Source: Rusavskia elegans
Taxonomy: Eukaryota; Ascomycota; Lecanoromycetes; Teloschistales; Teloschistaceae
Length of the DNA stretch: 64,000 bases
NCBI GenBank assembly: GCA_011316305.1
Contig: SAUG01000009.1
Span: forward strand, 868,001-932,000
Direction: 5' to 3'
A model generated the notes under the pieces. That model saw only the letters and a program-made list of their open reading frames with translations, made no database searches and was not told where the DNA came from. How positions within the stretch are numbered: position 1 is the stretch's first letter; each line of letters starts with the position of its first letter. Shown here in pieces: positions 58,800-64,000 of the stretch. Made by a program: the position numbers and the translations under genes.

Positions 58800-60330
58800 T
58801 TTATAATGAAATCTAATATAACTTTTTTCTATAAGAAAATCGGTAGTTTCTAATATTAAATCTTTTTATAATAAATATATAAATCATATTTATTTTAATA
58901 ATAATTAAAATATTTTTTAATATATATTTTAATATATTATTTTATTTTAAAAAACTAGTAATATTATTATAATAACTATACTATTTTTATTATATCTAAA
59001 TACTTTTAGAATATTTTATTATAGTATTTTTTAATAAATTTATCGATTTTATTATCTAGTATTTATTGTTTTTTTTTCGATAAAAAACTATTTTTAGTTA
59101 TTTCTAAAAATATATAACGTTATATTTAGTTCGTACTAATCTACTAATAGTAATCTGGTTTTATTAATCTTTAATAATATTTTTATTAAAAACCTCCTTT
59201 ATTTTTATATAATTACTTTTTCGATTTAAAATATCTATTTTTTTATTTTCTTTACCTAGAATATAGTATATTTTAAATTTATATTAACCGAAAAGTTTTA
59301 ACTATTATATTTATTTTTTATTAAACTACTTTATTTTTATAAAGTATAGAAAGTTTTCATAGTCTATAAAAATTAATAATTTTAATATTTTTTCTACGTA
59401 TACTTTCTATTATTTTAGTATAACTACTATAGTTAATAGTTTTTTATTATAGATAGATATTATAATTTTATTTTACTAGTAATAATTCTTTAGATATATA
59501 TACTATTGAATACTATTTACTATTATATTATTATAGAAAATATATATTTATAGCTTAATTTAATAAATCCGTTTCTATTTATAATAGTTTTTTCGGATCG
59601 AATATTTTAAATATTAGACTTTTTATATATTTTTTTTTTAATTTTTAAATATTTATTATTTTCTTTTTTTCTACTACTATTTACTAGTATTCTTTATTAA
59701 AGCTATTAGAGTAAAAGTTCTTTTAAAATAGTTTTTAATAAACTTTTAATTATAGTTAATACTTTTAAAAAAGTTTTAGTTTTTTTTAATATTTATTAAT
59801 ATTTCCTATTTTATAATAGTTTTTAATTTACTAAAATCGATATACAATTTATTTTATTCTATAATAAATTCTAAAAAGTTAATTTTTTTTTTATAAAATT
59901 TATATTTTTTTAGTTTAAAATATAAGTTTTTTTCTTTTAAATATTTAGAAACTTTACTAATATATTATTTATATTTTTTAAATATTTTAAAAATAACTAG
60001 AATATTATTAAAATAGACGATAATTAATATATCTAGATATTTTCTAAATATATTATTAGAATATTTATAAATCTAAATAGTATTATTTATTTATTTATAA
60101 TAACTATATTTTATTTAAAAAACTATTTTCTATTTTTATCTAGTTTTTATTTATATTTAGTTATATATTTTTCGAATATCGAATTTTATAAAATATTTTA
60201 TTTTAGAAAATCTATTTATAAATTTACTAATATTTATTAATAGATATTAGTTTTCAATAATAATTTTATTTAGCTTCCGGTAATCGAAATATAAATAGAA
60301 TATTCTATTCTTTTTAAATATAAAGAGAAT
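58800..60330 (-). mobile_element. Dead Ty3/gypsy retrotransposon, pol region
   Basis: On the minus strand, degenerate reverse-transcriptase motifs appear in order at 60330-59830: a VDYRKLN-like FDYRKLNK, a KFDLRxAYxxIxI-like KFDIRKIYNQIQI, and an FNNILVIF where functional elements have a YLDDIL-type core, then FLEFII. The Asp-to-Asn changes are what G-to-A mutation of GAT gives. Further on, near 59,060-58,880, an integrase zinc-finger-like stretch can be traced. Stop codons are frequent throughout. Ends and LTRs were not found. Confidence 0.75.
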
Positions 60331-60784
60331 CGGATATTCTATTAATAATTAAAATTTTTTAATAAATTTTTTTTTATATTTTTATCTAGATATTTATAGA
60401 ATATTTCGAATTCGATTATAGATAATAGATAGATAGATCTAAATATAGATTATTTATTCAATTTAAATCTAGTTTTATAATTTTATATTTAATATTAAGA
60501 TAATATTTTTATAGTTACTTTTTTTCGAAATAAATTTATTTAATTTTTATATTTATCTAGAATCTTTTCTAATAGGTTTTTTTTTAAGTTTTTATTAAAT
60601 AATATAAAATTTTTAAAAGATTTATAATTTTTTTTTCTATTTCTATTTTATTAATCTAGTTAATTTCTACCGGTATCTAATAAATCGGATAGACTGGCCG
60701 GTTCGGATCGAATTTCCGTCGAACCGTCGGATATCCGATCCGGTTTTAGTAATCCGACCCGGATTCGATTTACTAAACGGTCGG

Positions 60785-60868
60785 ATCGGGTTATAGATTC
60801 TAATCCGATTTTCGAATCGAATTATAGATTCTAACCCGATTTTCGGATCGGATTATAGATTTTAATCT
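60785..60868. repeat. Tandem repeat, 31-bp unit, about 2.7 copies
   Basis: Units start at 60785, 60816 and 60847 with atcggg/atcgaa/atcgga-ttatagatt and differ only by transitions. They lie in a stretch rich in tcggatcgg and ccgatc motifs (60,690-60,900), locally less AT-rich than its surroundings. Confidence 0.75.
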
Positions 60869-61879
60869 AAAAATTTAATCCGAAAATCCGATCTAATCCG
60901 ATTTATAATTATATTTAATAATTAAATATAAAAGTAATTTTTTCTATTTAATACTAGTAAATATAAAGTTATTTATAAATATTAGCTTATTTACCGGTAT
61001 TATATAAATAGTATTATCTTCTTTTAAAAATTTTATAGATATATATCTCTTCTCTAGAACTTTTAATTCTTTAAAATTAACTATTAACTAGCTATCATTA
61101 CGTTTCTAGCTATATTCCTAGATTTAATATTAATTTTTTAATAAACTAGATATTTTTTTACTACGGAGTAATACGTTTAATATATATTACAGTTAGTTTA
61201 TTAATCTATAAAAATTAAATATAGTCGGATATATATAATAATATAATAAAATAATATATTTATTTAATAGAAAAGTAACTATCTATATCTCTATTATATT
61301 CTATAAAACTATTGATACTATACTTTATATTCTATTAATCTCTCTATTTATATATATAATCGCGACGTCGGTAAATATTTCGCGATATAATCTAGCGAAA
61401 AATATATTACGTCCACGATTCCATAGAAGTTTTCTAGAAAATTAGCCGAATAAACGAGCCTAATTATCTATAGTCGTTTATAGTCGCTATAGTCGCTCCT
61501 CCCGAAGGATTTTTAGTACGCGGCTATCTGTCGGCCTTTATAGCTACTTTTAATATATATATTACCTATTATTTCTATAGATAGCTTTTTTTATTAGTCG
61601 TTAATATAATTATTACATATATTTCTACTATTTTCTTTTTAATTATCTCGTAATAAAGATATTTTAAAATATCGTAACAATATTTCTACAGCTATATAAA
61701 ATTAGTTATAATAATACATACTAGAATTCCTTTACTATTTAATAGTTCGGATTATATCTACGGCTATAGCTAAATTTAAACGTAACGCTTTCTAATATAT
61801 AGGAATATTATATTTTAATAATTTACTATATTAATTTTATTATCTATCCTATAAACCGAAACGATACTATTAAAGTAGT

Positions 61880-64000
61880 AATACTAAATATTTATAAAGG
61901 AAATAAAAAATCTTTAAAACTATAGTTTATTTAGATAAATTTCTATTTCGTATTATATATAAATTAGTTTCCGAATAAAATAATTAAGGTTTTATTTATA
62001 ATTTCGTATCTAGGAAAGGCTGTTTTTAATTAGATATAGTCCCGGTTAGAAAACTATCTTAGTAACTCGGAAGGTTAAAGGAAAGATAAAATAAAATAAA
62101 TTTTCTATACCTTTAGTAATTCTATTATAGCTATAAAAGAAACCTTTAGAAATAATAATAAAGATAGAGTAACGGGTAGAAAACTAATAGTTCTAAAATA
62201 GTAAAAGTCGGTAGCTATCTATACTATTTAGTTTAGAATATTAGTTTATAAAATAGACTAGAAAAATTTAGCTTTAAAAGTTTATTTCTATAAAAGACTT
62301 TATATAAAAGTTAAAGAAGCTATAGTAACGATCGAAAAATTAGACTCGCTAGTAGATTTTATTAAACTCGCGATAAAGATCGATATTAGATAATACGAAA
62401 TATATTTAAATAAATAGGCGTTTAATAAAATAGAATCTATTAAAAGAAAACCTAGAAGAAACCTAATAGAGCTCGATACTACCGAGACTAGAAGATCGTA
62501 AACTAAAGCTTATTACTTATACGAAAAGATAGAATACTTTAAAAGGAATTATCTAATTAAAAAAGTAACTAAAGTAATCGAAAATTAGTTCGAAGTAATA
62601 GAAAAATTACCCGGGAAAATAACTAATAAATATATAGTAAAAAGCTAGTTAGCCTGCTATAATAATAATTACTTTATCTATCTATCGGATAAAAAAAGAT
62701 TAGAATAATATCCTATAGAACCTAGAAAAGCGTAAAAATTTAAAAGGTTAATATTCGAATTTAAGTTATATAAAACCGAAAACCTCTTACTACAGCGTTT
62801 AAAGTTAAAATCGGAAGTTAATAAACGATAGTTCTCGTAAATAAAAAAGAAGATAACAAGATTACGAAAAGATTTTATAATAAAATCGAAGGATATCTCT
62901 ATAGGCGAATAATATATAATAATAGAATTCTCGATATCGAAGTTAAAATAAAGAACGGACTAATTAATACTATAAATTTTACTATAATTAATAATTTAAG
63001 AGATTATATCGTCTTAGAAAACGAATAGAAAGAATCGATTATAGAAAAACTAACGAAAAAAAGTATAATTAGTAATAAAATAGAACTATAAATAATATAT
63101 CTTCTAGTCTATAAAAGTTTTTTATATAAAAAAATAGACGTCCTATCGATAATAAATTATAAAAAGATTAAATATTTAGATACGAAATTTGAAAAAGGCG
63201 GAAAAGTATAAAAAATAAAGATTTAAAAAAAATATTATTACTTTTTCTAAAAATTTATAAAAAAATATAATAAAAGCGAAAAACTAATCTAATAGTTATA
63301 GATAGACTACGTGAGAAAAGTATATTAAAATATAGTTAAAGCTATAGATAAAATCGAATACTCTAAATCTAACTATATAAATTATAATAAAGAAATACTA
63401 GATCTATTATTTACTATTTAACCTAGAAATAAAGATTTCGACTGGTACCTATCGTTAATATTATAGGACGAAATAGTTACTAAAAAATAAAAATTAGTAG
63501 CGCTTTCGAAAGATCTTGATATAATTTATAATATAAATACCTAAATAAAAATACGGAAGACGATAGTAAAGAAACCTTTTACTAGATTTTCTTCAGAATT
63601 CTATAGTTTCTATAGATTAAAAAAAGTTAAAATCTTTTAAAAATCGATCCAGATTATTTAAACTAAATCTAGAAATTAATTTAACAGACGCCTTTTACGC
63701 GGCTAACGTAAATCTAATAGAGGAGTAAAATATAATAGAATTATCGAACTCGTTGGAACGAAATAAAACGCGTTACTTCTAAATAATAAAGTTACTTTCG
63801 CGTTTATCTAACGCGCGGTAATAAGTAATAAGACGTTTTTATTTTCTAAAAAGTCGGCGAAAGTCGAACTCCTAAACTAGACGTTTATTACGAATTTCTT
63901 TTTCGGAATTAAAAAAGAATTTAATATAATAATAAATTTCGGAATATTTATTAAAGACGTTTATAATATTAGAACGTAATTTATTTTTTATATTTTTAAG
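61880..64000 (+). mobile_element. Dead Ty3/gypsy retrotransposon, gag and start of pol (runs off the window)
   Basis: On the plus strand, capsid-like gag fragments are readable at about 62,230-62,480 (FYKRLYIKVKEAIVTIEKL, SLVDFIKLAIKID, then KPRRNLIELDTTETRRS). A zinc-knuckle remnant follows near 62,507-62,560, reading YYLYEKIEYFKRNY where a Cys-Cys-His-Cys knuckle belongs; the Cys and Gly codons have become Tyr and Glu as RIP would produce. Downstream sequence to 64,000 should be protease and pol, but is too decayed for me to read. Orientation is opposite to the element at 58.8-60.3 kb, so they are separate insertions. Confidence 0.72.

Larger units (their letters stand above)
54030..64000. 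repeat. AT-rich, RIP-mutated repeat block (continues beyond window)
   Basis: Almost ten kilobases of strongly A/T-rich sequence without one open frame of 60 codons on either strand. TA dinucleotides dominate and CA/TG are scarce, as RIP leaves them. It is built from degenerate copies of mobile elements: two retrocopies of the 48-kb gene, at least two Ty3/gypsy elements, an inserted element and a tandem repeat. Blocks such as this form heterochromatin in many Dothideomycetes. Parts I could not decode are 56,876-58,799 and 60,331-61,879. Confidence 0.93.

Noticed and set aside
1..64000. tRNA, rRNA and CRISPR signals
   Set aside because: I scanned for B-box-like ggttcgaatcc motifs, rRNA-like conserved blocks and regularly spaced direct repeats and found none that hold up; a covariance-model search would be needed to exclude tRNAs.

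Overview
The window comes from a filamentous ascomycete (Pezizomycotina, quite possibly Dothideomycetes). Genes are short, densely packed and broken by many 48-70 nt GT-AG introns with CTNAC-type branch points. The last 10 kb is a strongly AT-rich block whose differences from a related copy elsewhere in the window are almost all C-to-T or G-to-A, the mark of repeat-induced point mutation (RIP).

Layout. 0-25 kb is ordinary gene space: a partial replication factor (Sld7-like), Elongator subunit Elp5, the U4/U6.U5 snRNP 27 kDa protein, a seven-TM membrane protein, Mediator MED6, a 1469-aa disordered protein, a secreted CE16/GDSL esterase, a short-chain dehydrogenase, a GNAT acetyltransferase and a fungal rhodopsin-domain protein. 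25-41 kb is mixed: a secreted amidase, a frameshifted rhodopsin-domain gene, a broken gene near 31 kb, two small secreted proteins, PrmC/HemK methyltransferase, Aim32, and a decayed MetE-like gene beside a membrane-protein fragment. Two MITE-like inverted-repeat elements lie at 18.2 and 38.4 kb. 42-47 kb carries Tdp1 and an F-box-like protein.

47.8-53.4 kb holds the most interesting locus. On the minus strand an endonuclease/reverse-transcriptase gene of LINE type is itself interrupted by two phase-0 introns. Just downstream on the same strand lies an unknown Cys-rich gene with ten introns. Two intronless copies of that Cys-rich gene lie in the AT-rich block (54.08-55.64 and 55.9-56.9 kb). 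Every intron is missing from them at the splice junctions, they end at the same 3' point (one runs into an A-rich tail), and both are saturated with RIP transitions. They read as retrocopies made from spliced RNA. The intron-bearing source seems to have escaped RIP, perhaps because its introns cut the shared homology into pieces shorter than about 260 bp.

The rest of the AT-rich block holds at least two dead Ty3/gypsy elements in opposite orientation (minus-strand reverse transcriptase and integrase at 58.8-60.3 kb; plus-strand gag at 61.9-62.6 kb running off the end), a nested insertion and a tandem repeat. Exon borders were set by eye from splice motifs and reading phase; most multi-exon models close to an exact multiple of three.
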